Part shown: in pieces, positions 51,056 through 63,700 of the stretch | Position numbering within the stretch: position 1 is the stretch's first letter | Layout: the number at the start of each line of letters is the position of its first letter | NCBI RefSeq assembly: GCF_014647155.1 | Contig: NZ_BMOQ01000009.1 | Location: 1-64,000 of the forward strand | Direction: 5' to 3' | Length of the DNA: 64,000 nucleotides | From: Halarchaeum nitratireducens | GTDB lineage: Archaea; Halobacteriota; Halobacteria; Halobacteriales; Halobacteriaceae | The notes under the pieces: generated by a model | Database searches by the model: none | What the model saw: only the letters and a program-made list of their open reading frames with translations | What the model was told of the DNA's origin: nothing | Position numbers and translations under genes: made by a program

Positions 51056-53449
51056 TTATTCATCGTAGTCTTGCACGTCACGGTCTTTGTTCCGGGTGTC
51101 GAGTTCTTGGATCAGCCTCTTCTTGATTCGTGCACAGGACTCGGCGTCGAACTCGATATAGCCACCGTCAGCGGATAACTCAGATATCACTTCTTGACGG
51201 AACGTTTCCATCACCCCGGAATACTCACGGAGGAACGTATAATTCGATTCGAAGATGTCGTATAGGTCAAGTAGATGCTCAACCCTGAGGAAGATAATCG
51301 GGACTTCGAGATCGGTATCATCTCCTTCTACCAGGGTGAACCAATCGCGAACGCGCTCTACCGTCGGCTCGAACTGCCCCTCCCGAAAAATATCGGAAAC
51401 GAAGATATGGGCGTCGATCGGATCACCCCGCTTGAGGACATCTGAGATATATTCCCGGTTGCTTTCCTCCAACACATAGTATACGACTTTGTCTTTCTCA
51501 GTGGAGCGAATGTTGTACCCGCGAACGTCCGTCGTGAGCTTGGGATCGTAGCCCCCGACCCAATAACTCTGATCTCCATCGGGGATAATTAGACAGCCAT
51601 CTGTCTCTTTCCGTCCTTCTCTCCCCCAGCGTTCTGTGAAATTGAATATCGATTTCAGGAGGTGGAAAACATCTCTCTCGAACTTCTTGGCAGAGTAGCC
51701 ATCGAGGAAGTCGTCTTCTGGACCGTCCTCAGAGCCGTAGTGTTCCAGAATTCCAGTATCGACTTTCGATTGAAGTTGTCTGAGGCTCTTCGCAGCCTTC
51801 TTCGATCTCATTCGATACCGGTCCTGCGCTCCCCGGTGGCTTTTCTCGACCGCCTCAACGAGCAGGCCTCCAGGGTCATCAGACCGAAGGAGGTCGATGA
51901 GATTGATCGTCCCAAAGCTCTCCAGCTCTTGTTCGAATGCGGTGCCGTACGTGACGAACACCGTATTCAACAAGTATTGTCCAATTCGCTGTGGCTTATG
52001 GCTTGAGAGCGGATGTATGAAGTATTCGTACCGATAGTCTTGGGTCGCCTCCAGTCCACCCTGGCCTGAATCCTGGGTACGTCGAAAGAGAGTTCGAATG
52101 TATTGGCTAGTGCCGACCTCTGTCTCCTCGATGTGGACACCTTGGAGTTTCACGTCGCGCTCGTCACTGACAACCGTTGTGTCGATGTCGCTAAATTGGC
52201 TCAGAACGTCCTCGAATATCTCCTCGTGATCAATGGATAGCGTATCCATTGGCTCGAAGGATTCGTTTCCACATTCCTCGCAGACACCCGGCTCTTCGTC
52301 GTATTCTGTTCGACAGCCCCAACAGACGAATTGATTCCCCTCCTCATAATTGAGATATGGATCGATGAGTTCCTGATCGTGGTCCTCAAGTTCGTCATAG
52401 TAGGTATCGTATGCCTCATTGCTACCCGAGAGGATCTGATGAAGGATGAAGTCCGTCTGGTACTGTAAATGATAGGGATATACCTTCTCAAACGAGATGT
52501 TGAACTTAGACTCAATTACCTCTTTGATGGCTTCCGTTTCCTCGTCGTCAATGTAGCTGGCCTGTATCTCGAATGAGAATCCTCTGTTAAGGCGTTCTAC
52601 TTTGATCTTTGCGATGTTATCGCTCCGTTGATCCCTAAATTTGAGATACGCTATTTTCGAGGCAATCTGTGGGGAGACGACAGTCGGATTGATACTGTCA
52701 TCCTGCAGGTCATCTTGTACGCCAGAGGAATTTCTGATAGTGAGCTGGGATCCATCAGGTAATTTACTCTGCCTAAATCGGACCTCTACCAGGTCAAGTG
52801 ATTCTAGTTCCTCTCCAAATATCTTCGAGAGATCATCTAAGACAGATTCATCAGCACGCTCTTTCAGAACTTTCTGAGCAGTTCCTTCCTCAGCAAATTC
52901 GGAGCCGAGCTGATTCTGACGACGTTTTTGTCCCCGAATCTCTAAGAGAGTTGGCTCAATCAACCGGCCGAACAGCGGAGACCAATCGTCGTCCAGATAG
53001 CTTCGTACAGTTTGGTCTGACTCACGTGGGCGAGAGACCTGTTTTCGAACCCAGATAACTATCAAATCCCGCTGTAGTCGGTCAACGACGAAATTAGACT
53101 CGGGTATCCTCTCTAATTCTTCTTCTACATCTGCAGGGACCTCAAACTCGAACCGGTCTCCTGGACTCTTTTGCTGCCATTTGCTTTCTGCCCAGACGGT
53201 AGAGAGAACCGTCTCTGGGTCACTATCATCTGATTGGAGCTCGCTGAGAAGTCCTTGCTTGGATCCGTACACTGAGTCTATGATGTCACCGTCTCTCCGA
53301 TAGATCTCATTGAGTAGATTTTCGTCAGTCCGCTCGCTGCTGCTCATATTATCGTATTTCCGGCCAAGCAGCAGTCTCCAAAATTCGTCAGAGTCCGGGA
53401 GGTTCATACTGGAGTCATCTTCTGCTCCGCCTCCAGACTGAGATGACAT
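51056..53449 (-). CDS. Zinc-ribbon protein with FokI-like nuclease C-terminus
   Basis: A 797-residue protein, AT-richer than its neighbours. The first 350 residues have no known motif. A zinc ribbon CWGCRTEY...CEECGNES lies near 375-395. The C-terminus (about 590-770) resembles the FokI cleavage domain: FERDVFHLLKSIF, ETDGCLIIPDG (PDG-like motif), GYDPKLTTDVRGYN (the D-x-K with G-Y-N, as in FokI), HIFVSDIFREG and IIFLRVEHLLDL, which mirrors FokI's V-S-x-x-F and L-S-V-E-x-L-L. Catalytic Asp, Asp and Lys are present. It is divergent from the PLD-helicase gene with 135 bases between. Probably a DNA-cutting effector. Confidence 0.65.
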   Translation of the reverse strand: MSSQSGGGAEDDSSMNLPDSDEFWRLLLGRKYDNMSSSERTDENLLNEIYRRDGDIIDSVYGSKQGLLSELQSDDSDPETVLSTVWAESKWQQKSPGDRFEFEVPADVEEELERIPESNFVVDRLQRDLIVIWVRKQVSRPRESDQTVRSYLDDDWSPLFGRLIEPTLLEIRGQKRRQNQLGSEFAEEGTAQKVLKERADESVLDDLSKIFGEELESLDLVEVRFRQSKLPDGSQLTIRNSSGVQDDLQDDSINPTVVSPQIASKIAYLKFRDQRSDNIAKIKVERLNRGFSFEIQASYIDDEETEAIKEVIESKFNISFEKVYPYHLQYQTDFILHQILSGSNEAYDTYYDELEDHDQELIDPYLNYEEGNQFVCWGCRTEYDEEPGVCEECGNESFEPMDTLSIDHEEIFEDVLSQFSDIDTTVVSDERDVKLQGVHIEETEVGTSQYIRTLFRRTQDSGQGGLEATQDYRYEYFIHPLSSHKPQRIGQYLLNTVFVTYGTAFEQELESFGTINLIDLLRSDDPGGLLVEAVEKSHRGAQDRYRMRSKKAAKSLRQLQSKVDTGILEHYGSEDGPEDDFLDGYSAKKFERDVFHLLKSIFNFTERWGREGRKETDGCLIIPDGDQSYWVGGYDPKLTTDVRGYNIRSTEKDKVVYYVLEESNREYISDVLKRGDPIDAHIFVSDIFREGQFEPTVERVRDWFTLVEGDDTDLEVPIIFLRVEHLLDLYDIFESNYTFLREYSGVMETFRQEVISELSADGGYIEFDAESCARIKKRLIQELDTRNKDRDVQDYDE

Positions 53450-53584
53450 AACAACCCATTCGAGTCAGGATATAAAATACCTTCCTAGCTACAGGTTCCG
53501 CCAGTGAGGCACGGCTTTGCTTCTGTACGTGATGCAGAGGGGGTGATTAAGTATCAGCATCAATAACGGAAAGTCGTATTACCG

Positions 53585-56500
53585 ATGGCCGATCTTCCGG
53601 ATTACAATTGGCAGTCTATCTACGAGAGTCAACCCGCCACAAATGGCTCAAATCTCGTCAACGAGTTCTATATCCCGGCTCTCGAACGAAGCGTTCGCTA
53701 CGACCGAGTTGCAGGCTACTTCTCTAGCAGTGCCCTCGCCGTTGCGGCTCGCGGCGTCCACGCACTCGTGGAAAATGATGGTGAGATGCGACTTATTGTC
53801 GGTGCAGAACTGTACGAGACTGACCGTCCCGTTCTGGAAGCCCTCTCGGACGAACTCAGCGAGGGCCTCGATGAACTCGACGACGAACGGCTTGACGCCC
53901 AACTCCAACTCCTCGCACAGCTCCTTCGGGAGAACCGCCTTACGATCAAGGTCGCTGTGCCACGGCGTGGCAGTTGGGGCATCTTTCATCCCAAAGTCGG
54001 CATCTTCCACGACAATCAGGGGAGCTCGATTTCCTTCGAGGGGAGCGTCAATGAGACCGCAGGCGGCTGGGAGCGGAACTACGAACGCTTCAAGGTACAT
54101 CGAGAATGGCACGAGGGCCAGCGAGAGTATGTTGAGGGAGACATCAATACGTTCGAGCGACTCTGGACGGACGACCACCTCTACGTCGAAGTCTACGACC
54201 TGCCCAAAGCTATCGAAGAAGAGATCATCGACTGGAAGGCTCCTAATTCTGATACAGGGGTCAATACCGCCCTCCAGATCGCACGTGGCGAGGCCCCTCC
54301 CACAGAGAAGGACAAAGCGAACATCGTTGCAGACGGCTCACTCAGTCCCGGTGGACTCGCGCTCGCCGAAGAGGGCAGCACCATCACACCGTGGCCCCAC
54401 CAGCGCGTCGTCTCTGACACGCTCGTCAACACCTACCCGAACAGCTTCCTCCTCTGTGACGAAGTCGGCCTCGGGAAGACCATCGAGGCAGGGCTCACTC
54501 TCTCTCGGCTTGGCCTCACTGGCGAACTCGAAACGGGCCTTCTCCTAGTCCCAGCAAGCCTCACGATCCAGTGGCAAGAAGAGCTCTGGGAGAAATTCAA
54601 CATCAATGCCTACCGCTTTGACCGTGGGAGCGGGAATCAGTACGCCTTCCACGATGCATTCGGTCGGGAACACGCACCACCATCGGCGGCTGATTTAGAC
54701 CTCGACGCCGATGAGCGTGAGGAAGCATGGGTTGAAAGTCCGATGTGGCGTTTCCTCCACCAACGACAGGCAGAAACCACGACGGACGGGCCAACTATCG
54801 TGATTATGTCGTGGCATACGGCCCGCCTTGACGACCGCTGGGACCAAATCGCCCCTCGCGACAACGGCCAAGTGCGAACACGTAAAGACGTCCCAGCTAG
54901 CGTTCGTGGCCGAGAGTCAGTCGACCGAGAGGGGGTCTGGGACGCAGTCATCATCGACGAGGCACACAACGCCCGCTCCGGGAGTAAGTTCTACACGCTC
55001 CTCGAACGACTCCGTGAACACACTCAGGCGTACTACTTACTGACCGCGACGCCGATGCAATTGCATGCCGGCGAACTCTACGACCTGATGACACTGCTTG
55101 ACCTCCCCGATGGGTGGGACACGAAAGACCAGTTCATCGAGTTCTTCAAAACACGACAGGCGCTCACGCAAGCACTCCACCAGCAACTCGACGGAGAGGC
55201 GCCGTCCGAGGAGTCATGGTCGGCACAAGCCACACTCGACGAACACCGCTATCAGGATCGGCTCCCAACTGAGCGTGCGCTCTCCGACCAAATCTTCGAC
55301 ACTGTCGCCGCCGAGCTCGAGGTCAACGATGAGGAGCAGGCACGAGCGATTGCGAAGCAGCGCGTCCTCGAAGCGTGCAACCTTGCGAAGGATTACGGCG
55401 AACACTACGATGGCTATATTGACCGTTTCGAGGCCGCAGTTCGGGAGTACGATGTCGATCCGTTCGAGGCGAACGAGGAGGAGAAGCTCAAATACCTGCT
55501 CTATCCGGATTGGAAAGCTGAGGAAGAGTGGCTCACGTACTCGCGGAATGACCGGCTCAGTGCGCTCGATGATTTCTCCGAGGCTGGTTGGCGCGTCGTC
55601 CAAGATGTTCTCGCAGAATCGACGCCTGTCGACGCGCTCATTCACCGGAACACTCGTGACACACTCCGGAAGTACGAGAAGGTCGGCCTACTCGATGCAA
55701 CGGTTCCCGATCGAGATCCAGAGCAGCGGCAGATCGAACTCACGGACGAAACACGAGATGTCTACGACCGCATCGACGACTACACGCGGAAGTTCTACAA
55801 GCTCGCCCAGCAGTCCGATGAGGCTGAGACGCGCGCTATTGGGTTCGTGATGACCACGTACCGACAACGCCTCACGAGCAGCGTCTATGCTATCTCACAG
55901 AGTCTCCAGAACCGGCTCGAAACCCTCCGCACCCAACGCACCGTCCTCAAGGGGAAACAGCGTGCCGCCGAGCGCACTCACGCGGACTCCCAGCAGGTCA
56001 TCCTTGAGACGCTCTCCGAGTACGATTTAGAGGATCTTGATACGCTCGATGAACTGGAGGGCGACCTTGAGGACGCAGACCTCTCAGAGGTCATTCCGAA
56101 CGTCACCGACCAAGGGATCAACCTGCTAGAACAGGAAATCGAGGAGCTCGAGTCGTTCGTGAACGACTTGCGGCAGATTGACCACGATCCGAAGATCGGC
56201 CAGCTCATCGACGACCTGGATGAGCTCGATCGAGACGGACACAATCGGGTCATCATCTTCACGCAGTACACGGACACGATGGACTTCATCCGCGAACAGC
56301 TCACGTCCATTCATGGCGCAACCGTCGCAACCTACTCTGGACGCGGCGGTGAGATGTACAACGCAGAAGACGGGACATGGACGACGGTTGGGAAGGAGCG
56401 CGTGAAACGGGAATTTGCAGCGGACGACGGACAGGTTGATATTCTCGTCTGTACGGACTCCGCAAGTGAGGGGTTGAACCTTCAGGAGTGTGGCGCACTT

Positions 56501-57520
56501 ATCAACTATGACCTGCCGTGGAACCCGATGCGTGTCGAACAGCGAATCGGCCGCATCGACCGTATCGGCCAAGAGTTCGACGAGGTCACGATTCTCAACT
56601 ATAGCTACAAGGATACCGTTGAGACAGACATCTACGACCGCCTCGACGACCGTATCGGTCTCTTCGAGAACGTCGTCGGCGAGATGCAGCCCATTCTCTC
56701 AGGTGTGAGTCAGCAGATCCGGGATGCGACACTTAACGCTGACAGTAGTGACCGCCAGCAGGCCGTTGCAGAAGCGGATCGTCAGTTCTCCGAGCAAATT
56801 GAGGACCAAGAAGAGAGCGACAGAGTTGATGTCGGTGAATCACTCGAGTCAGTTGATGGGCTCGTTGCACAGGACGTGATCGACGAAGCGAAACTTGACG
56901 CCTGGCAGTCTTACGCTCATCCCGATATCGTCGACGTCGGTGATACCGAGTACGAGCACCCCGCACCGTATCAAACCCAAAGCCTACAGGCCGTCCTTGT
57001 CGGGAACGAGACCCTTGAGAAGGCAGGCGTCGTGTTCACCCCGCTCAGCGACATCGAAATTGACCTCAACGACGGCGACTACGACGATGAGTTCGCGTTT
57101 GCGGAGAGTACGTATCGGCTTTCAGTTGGAGACTCGTCGATTGATGCGCCAGAGCCCGATGGTGAACAGACGCTCGCACAGGCTGTCGCACCCGGTGAAG
57201 AGGAGGTTGCAGTAACGTTCGACACGGAGTGTGCCAACGAGTTCCCATCGGTGCATCATCTCGCGCCTGGGAATCCGCTGCTCGCCCAGCTCGTCGATGT
57301 CCTTCAACAAGCAAGCGAGGAATCCGAGCGGTTCTCCAAGCAGATACAATCTAGATCAGAGCAGACCGACCATCCCATCGTCTGTGGATGGGGGCGCGAC
57401 GGCGACCTTGGACGGCTCACAAGCGATGGGTCAGTTGCCGAAGATCAATCGATGAGCATCCTCCAGTCGTGGTGTGAAACGTTTCTCAAAAATCGCAAGC
57501 AGGCGATAACCCCCTCGTGA
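53585..57520 (+). CDS. PLD-SNF2 defence helicase/nuclease
   Basis: A 1311-residue fusion. Residues 1-200 are a phospholipase D-like nuclease domain (VAGYFSSSALAVAARGV, FHPKVGIFHDN with HxK, FEGSVNETAGGW). The SNF2-type helicase follows: LLCDEVGLGKTIEAGLTL (motif I, near 292), AVIIDEAHNARSG (II), LLTATPMQLHAGEL (III), and the second RecA lobe with VIIFTQYTDTMDF, VCTDSASEGLNLQECGALIN and VEQRIGRIDRIGQ (VI). The last 250 residues are specific. PLD-helicases of this layout occur in DISARM-like and DUF1156/DUF499 clusters. It would track DNA and could cut it. Confidence 0.85.
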   Translation: MADLPDYNWQSIYESQPATNGSNLVNEFYIPALERSVRYDRVAGYFSSSALAVAARGVHALVENDGEMRLIVGAELYETDRPVLEALSDELSEGLDELDDERLDAQLQLLAQLLRENRLTIKVAVPRRGSWGIFHPKVGIFHDNQGSSISFEGSVNETAGGWERNYERFKVHREWHEGQREYVEGDINTFERLWTDDHLYVEVYDLPKAIEEEIIDWKAPNSDTGVNTALQIARGEAPPTEKDKANIVADGSLSPGGLALAEEGSTITPWPHQRVVSDTLVNTYPNSFLLCDEVGLGKTIEAGLTLSRLGLTGELETGLLLVPASLTIQWQEELWEKFNINAYRFDRGSGNQYAFHDAFGREHAPPSAADLDLDADEREEAWVESPMWRFLHQRQAETTTDGPTIVIMSWHTARLDDRWDQIAPRDNGQVRTRKDVPASVRGRESVDREGVWDAVIIDEAHNARSGSKFYTLLERLREHTQAYYLLTATPMQLHAGELYDLMTLLDLPDGWDTKDQFIEFFKTRQALTQALHQQLDGEAPSEESWSAQATLDEHRYQDRLPTERALSDQIFDTVAAELEVNDEEQARAIAKQRVLEACNLAKDYGEHYDGYIDRFEAAVREYDVDPFEANEEEKLKYLLYPDWKAEEEWLTYSRNDRLSALDDFSEAGWRVVQDVLAESTPVDALIHRNTRDTLRKYEKVGLLDATVPDRDPEQRQIELTDETRDVYDRIDDYTRKFYKLAQQSDEAETRAIGFVMTTYRQRLTSSVYAISQSLQNRLETLRTQRTVLKGKQRAAERTHADSQQVILETLSEYDLEDLDTLDELEGDLEDADLSEVIPNVTDQGINLLEQEIEELESFVNDLRQIDHDPKIGQLIDDLDELDRDGHNRVIIFTQYTDTMDFIREQLTSIHGATVATYSGRGGEMYNAEDGTWTTVGKERVKREFAADDGQVDILVCTDSASEGLNLQECGALINYDLPWNPMRVEQRIGRIDRIGQEFDEVTILNYSYKDTVETDIYDRLDDRIGLFENVVGEMQPILSGVSQQIRDATLNADSSDRQQAVAEADRQFSEQIEDQEESDRVDVGESLESVDGLVAQDVIDEAKLDAWQSYAHPDIVDVGDTEYEHPAPYQTQSLQAVLVGNETLEKAGVVFTPLSDIEIDLNDGDYDDEFAFAESTYRLSVGDSSIDAPEPDGEQTLAQAVAPGEEEVAVTFDTECANEFPSVHHLAPGNPLLAQLVDVLQQASEESERFSKQIQSRSEQTDHPIVCGWGRDGDLGRLTSDGSVAEDQSMSILQSWCETFLKNRKQAITPS

Positions 57521-57708
57521 AGTACCCCTCCAGAGGTTCTACTCTGATGACGGGGAGGAATTTAATGAGTTCACGTGCAGGCGATATCCGCGCACGAGGC
57601 AGTCGCGCGCTCAATAGACCGTGCATTCACTATCTGTGAGTTAGATGGTCATTCTAGGAGTAAACTTATCGCATCGGCTACTTGACTCAATAACAACGCT
57701 TCCTCGCT

Positions 57709-60700
57709 ATGCATACGCAGGCAACAGTTACTAATCGAATCTCAGAGCTCTGTCGGGAGGAACACGCCGAGCTCCTCAGCGGACTCAACAACCGAACGGC
57801 TTGGAGTAAAGAAGGCGACCTTGGATACGGCAACCAAGTCGTTTCTGCAGCCCACGATAATCGAACCGTTCTAGAACTGATTCAGAACGCACGGGACGCA
57901 ATTGCTGAGGGTGGCGAAGAGACGGACGGTCGTATCGCAGTCATCGTCGGACCGGAATCCCTTCTAGTCGCGAATTCCGGTGAGCCGTTCCGTCTGGACG
58001 ACGGGGAGGTATTCGAGGCTGTAACCTCGCTTGGACGCTCCGCGAAAGCAAAGGATAGGGGGTCAATCGGTGAGAAGGGAGTCGGATTGAAGTCGATTCT
58101 CCAACTGAGTGAGGCGTTCAGCATCCATTCGAGCGTGGGTGAGGAACAGTTCTCGGCCAAGTTCTCTCGGGCTCAGACCGCAGAGATGGTCCTCGCGATG
58201 TACGGAACGCTGCTCAACGAAGATTCGTTTATCGGTCGCCTCGAGGGTTCGGACGAGCAACGCGAATTAATCGAGAACTGCCGTTCACTTGGCCCTGAGC
58301 AGAGCGCAGTCCCGGACTACATCGACAGCGACGAGCTGATTGACCGGCTACTCGCCGACCGACGCCATAATCCACCGACACCGGCAGAGCTTCTCAGTGA
58401 CCTTCCCCGCCTCTCGCTCTTCCGGTATCCGTTCCTCGGCAGCGACGAGAAATCCGATTCATTCCTTCTCCAGAGACACCTCATCCAAAACCGCAACTCG
58501 GATTCTGCTCCGGGAGAGCGAACGGACGAACGGCTTTCCAACTGGTTGGGCGAACGCCAGGGCGAGTTCTCGACAGTGGTGGAACTCGACTATTTGGATC
58601 ATCAGTGGCGTGACCTCCTTGATCAGATTGACGGCATCCTCGCGGCATCAGACGGGGAAGCGGCTTCGACTTTCCGAGACCACCGCTCATCGGATCCCGT
58701 CGACCGCACAGAGTTCCACGAACGACGCCAGCGGGAGTTCTGGCGGGAATGTACCAATATCTCACCCGAGACGCTGATCCTCCTCGATCAAATTACGGAA
58801 CTAGACCTGATACGAGTGACACGCGACGACTCGGGGACCCTACAAATGGCGGACCGACACCAGGTGACGATACAACCGGGGAGCGCGCAACCCATAGCGG
58901 GCCAACCGAACACCATCCGTCGTTCGGTCAACTATACAGTCCGAGCTGACGATCAGAGCACACGAACTCGTCAATATCGACAGTACACGAGAACGTACGA
59001 GGACCTCGTATCCAACGACGGAGAGGGGGAGCCTGGCAACATCCAGCTCCTGTTCGAGCGTCCCCCTGAATCAATCGCGGACTGGACACCCTCCGCGAAG
59101 CCGCTCTACCTACACTATCCGATAGAGAAGGCGCGGACTCCATTCCCCTTCGTCGTTCACGCGCCGTTCCGCGTCGAGTTCGATAGGCAGTCGCTGGCGG
59201 ACGACGAGCAGAATCGACGCGTCCTCAATCGTCTCCCAGAACTCGTTGCAAGTGCCGCTGCGGATCTCGCAACGTCCGACGAAACACGAGCTAGCGATGC
59301 GCCGTTCAGTTCGTGGATGCCCTGGATCACAATGCCGTTACAAGCTGAATCGGACGTGAATGATGATAACCCAGTGACGAACGGCATACAGGACGTGCTC
59401 AGGCTGCTTCGAGAGACACTAATCGTCCCAGCCGAAGGCGCAAGTCCACAAGCACCAAAGGATACTCTCCTCGATCCCGAACGACTCTACGCATTCGAGG
59501 CGCTTCGCCGGGATGCACCCGAGGCACCGATTCCGTCACGGACCACTGTCGAAGCGGGGAGAAAATGGCGCCAACGCATCTCTGAATCGAACAACGAGAG
59601 CTCAGAAGCGTTTCGGCGGTGTGCGAGCCGGCTGGGGCTCACAGAGATCCTTGAGCGCCTCTTTGACGATGAATCGAGTGGTGAACGGGGCTGTATCGAT
59701 ATTCTCTGTACGTATTGGAGTTCTAATACTGACACTGTATCGTCGTCTGAGTGGGCAGTACCAGTCGAGAACGTAGAGCACGCAACATCGTATTTCGAAG
59801 CTATCTGTTCTATTCTCAGGTCAGCCTCCCCCGGCGAGGAACTCGACCTTGACAACGATTCGGACGTGAAGCGAGCCGCAGAGAAACTCGGGGAAAAGCG
59901 GGTTCCGCTCATACCTGCCGAAGCACACCAAGAGGGGGATGCGGCAGAGTCTCGAGGTGTCACCCATCTTGTTCGTGCTCGGTCACGGCGTGACACACAA
60001 CGCGGCCGGGGAGCGCGTCGAAGCGAACGCATCGTCTTCCGACGGACCGGCAGTGGCCAGAATTCGAAGTCGATCATCTCGGAGCTCCCATCACCGCCGA
60101 CTGCGCTCCCAGTATTCGTCGTTCCGTTTCGAACCGAGTGGATCGGCCCGCTCGAAAGTTTCAATCGAGACTGGGGGACCAGGAATCTGGATAGCCCTGC
60201 GGAGTTCTACCGGCGAGTCGCCGCAGAAGCCGGTGGCTACTCTGGAGATCCGACGGCAGACCCCAGTGTCATCGGCTACCTCAGTGACCTCTACGAAACC
60301 GTTACGCGGGGACAGCTAGCTGAGTGGCTCCACCCACTCCCGCATCGAAATCACCGGTTTGACGATGTTGAAAACACACTTACGGGGGCTTCGACGGACG
60401 ATCTCCCGTCGGACTATGATGACTACCTTGAGCGACGATATACGCAGCAGGTTGAATTACCGATAGACGGAAGCGGTGGTACGGACGAAACGCTCGCAGC
60501 CGAGCAGATCATGTTCGGAACTGAGTGGGTAACGGAATTTGAGGCAGTTGCAGACGTCCTTGAGACAGCCGACTCAGACAAGGATCGGTTTCAAGACGCT
60601 GATTCGTACGACGGATCACGGGCGACCACGTTTCGGCGATGGGCTGCTGTCATAGAGAACGCATCTGGTGCCGCTCCACCGGAGACACCGACGCTAGCGG

Positions 60701-63700
60701 GACCTGATGAGGACTATTGGCAACGAGTATTCGAAGGAGAGACAGGCGACCGCTACCGGGTGCAGCGTCTCGACTTCCTCAGCCACCTCGGAGTGCAAAT
60801 CGGACCCCGAATCGATTGGCGGTGGGTACTCCCGACAAGAGGGGACAACGATCGGGGTGCGGGAACCCTCAGTGTCTCCGAGGCCCAAGCGCTCGCACGG
60901 GGAGAGGTACCGGACGATCATGGCGGTTTCAATGCTCCACGCGAACTCCTAACAGACTACAGGGACGTTATCTGGCGTTCAGATAACCACCCTGCATTCA
61001 CCGCCACACACTCGCCGGGCTGTGGAAGCAACTGGTTGGAATGTAGCGTGGAGAACTGGGCCGCAGACGACTCGAAGGAGGCACTCCTACCGGTTTGGTG
61101 GTACTTTACTGACCTGCCACGGATAACCGACACCGCGGCTCGTGAGCAATACCGAGATGCGATTATGCTTCTCTGGCCGGACCTAATCGATACGGTTTCG
61201 GACGGGGCGTGGCTCTGCAGCAACTGGCATTCGTTTAGCGAGAGTCCAGACAACGCTTCTGTCCCCAGTCTTGGAGTGGTCCAACTAGCTCGCGAGAACA
61301 TCTGGCCGGTCGACAAACAGTTCGAAGATGAGGGCGGTAACGACCGGCACACCGTCGAACGTGGAACCACAGCCTCCGCCGAGAAGCTGATTCTCGATGA
61401 GTCGGAACAAGTCCGAGGCGCGGCTCAATACCTCCCCCGTGTTGATACTGCTGCACTCGAAGAGCGGTTAGCGTACATACCTGGCTCAGAGACAGTCGAC
61501 GTTCGGTCATTCCTCCGAACGCTCGGCATTCGGGAGATTGGTGACCTTACCCCGCCAATGGCAGCTCAACGTCTCGATTGGTTCCTCAAACAGTTCGCCG
61601 TGGACGACACTAGAGTTCCGCCTGGGAATTCCTTCGAGATAGCCGCGGACTGGTCAGCACGAGCGCTCTCCGTTCCGATTGACGCACTGATGCGTCGACT
61701 CGCCTCGGAGCGTGAACTCACAACCCGACTCGATGATCAGTCCGCCATCCGTCGCTGGATTCGGCGCGACCTCTGGCACCTTGGAACTACAGTTCGGGTT
61801 ACAGAAGGACGCACATCGAAGGGACTCCAAATCGGCTCGAACGCCCACTTCACGGCGGACGAGGGATCAACTCCTCGACCTGTCGTGTTCACTCAGCCAC
61901 TCTCATCGTTCTCTCGCGACCGATTGGTACGGGACTCGCGCCCATTCGTAGAACGGCCGGCCGATACGACCGAGGTTGCGTATATTCTGGGGGACGAGGG
62001 GAACAACGACCAGGAAGCTACAGAGGTTACCTTCGGAATCACCGTCGAGAGTGAGCCGCCGACACCACGGCCAGTCCAAGGTGGTGAAGTGGAATCAGGA
62101 ACGGAACGTCTCGATAGTCTCCAGTCAACGCTCCGGCAGCGACAACAGTACCTGCTAGCGGCATACCTAGAGCACGCAGCGGCACCGAACCTCCAAGAAA
62201 AGCACGAGCAACTATCTGCGGTTATTGAGAATCAAATCGCAATCGTCGAGCGGGACGAGGACGATGACACCCAGCGGAACTCGGCACAATGGGAGCCAAC
62301 GGAGGGATATCAGGATTCTACGCCGCATATCGCCCTGTTCGAAGACTCGGTTGAGCGTGTCGATGGTGACGCGATACCACCGTACCTCGCTGCGGATGGC
62401 ATCGTCCAAGTCCTCGAACAGTTCGATCTCGCGGACACCTTCGAGAACGTGCTATTCAAAGACGAATCAGCCTTGGAGACGGAGTATCATGGCGCATTGG
62501 AGGATGTCAGAGCAGAAATCAACGAACTCCGAGAACAACGCCTCAAAGGCGTGTACAACTCCCTCGAAGGCCTCGTATCAACGGTTGCTTCCGATGAATC
62601 ACTGACCCGGATTGACGATCTCGATATCGACGCCCGTGTAACGCTGAATGCGTTACGCGAACTCGAAGCAGGCAAAAGCGCTATTGAGGGGAATACGCTC
62701 CTCGAATCATGGTTCGGAACCCTGACCGGCAGCTGTGGACTCAATGAGGACATCGCGACGAAATGTCTCCGTGCCGCAGCGACAGATGACGATGCAGTAC
62801 GCCATCAGATAATCTATCAGCTCGACCAGAATTCAGAGGTGGTCGATGTTGACGCGCTCGTCGAGACCGGCCACCGGTGGCGTAGCCTTGAGGCATGGCC
62901 GGCGACACAGGCAACGCGCCAAATCGAGTCATATAGCGTGATAATCGCTCGCCTCCGCCGGTTCTGGGAAGGCGTTGGCGAATACGAGGACGCCGGCGAA
63001 TCCACGCTCGAACGCGCAGCGAGCGACGCAAGAGACGTATCTTCGGCTCCGAAGCCAACTCGACGTGTGGCACGGTTCATCCCGCAGCCGGGATCTCTTG
63101 ATCCGGCGGTTCGCAACTGTCGCCTCGGCTCGCTCCCCGTTCTCGAAACGGATCCGTCTCTACTTGAGCAACTCAGTACTGCAGTCTCCGAATGGCTGAA
63201 CTCGGAGTGGACTGACCTGAAAGAGTCCGACATCGTCTACACCGATCCGCAACTCGAAACGCGGATCGAGGCTCTCATCGAGGCGGCAGCTACCCCACGT
63301 AGTGATGATGGAAACGTCGACGATGCGCTCGCCGCGCTCACCGGGTCAGAGCAGGGACAGTCCCCGGGAGACGGACAGACAAGAGGCGATCTTACGACCG
63401 ATTGGATTCACGGCCGAGACGATTCTCTCGACTCGCTCGCATCGCGTGTCTCGGCAGCCGGATCGGTTACAGGTGGTGGGTCACCCAGTATCGGTGACTC
63501 GTCGGGAACGATGTACGGACAACCGAACGTCGAGATCGACGCGAGAGGCCGGGAAGGAGAGTTGATCTGTCTGAATCGTGCCTGGAGCCGATTCCAGCCG
63601 GCACCGTCTCAGGTTCGGTCGTCAATCTTGGACCACCTCAGGACGTGGCGCGGACACGACGCATGGCGTATGAAGTCGGTCGACGAGATTGCTGCATCGT

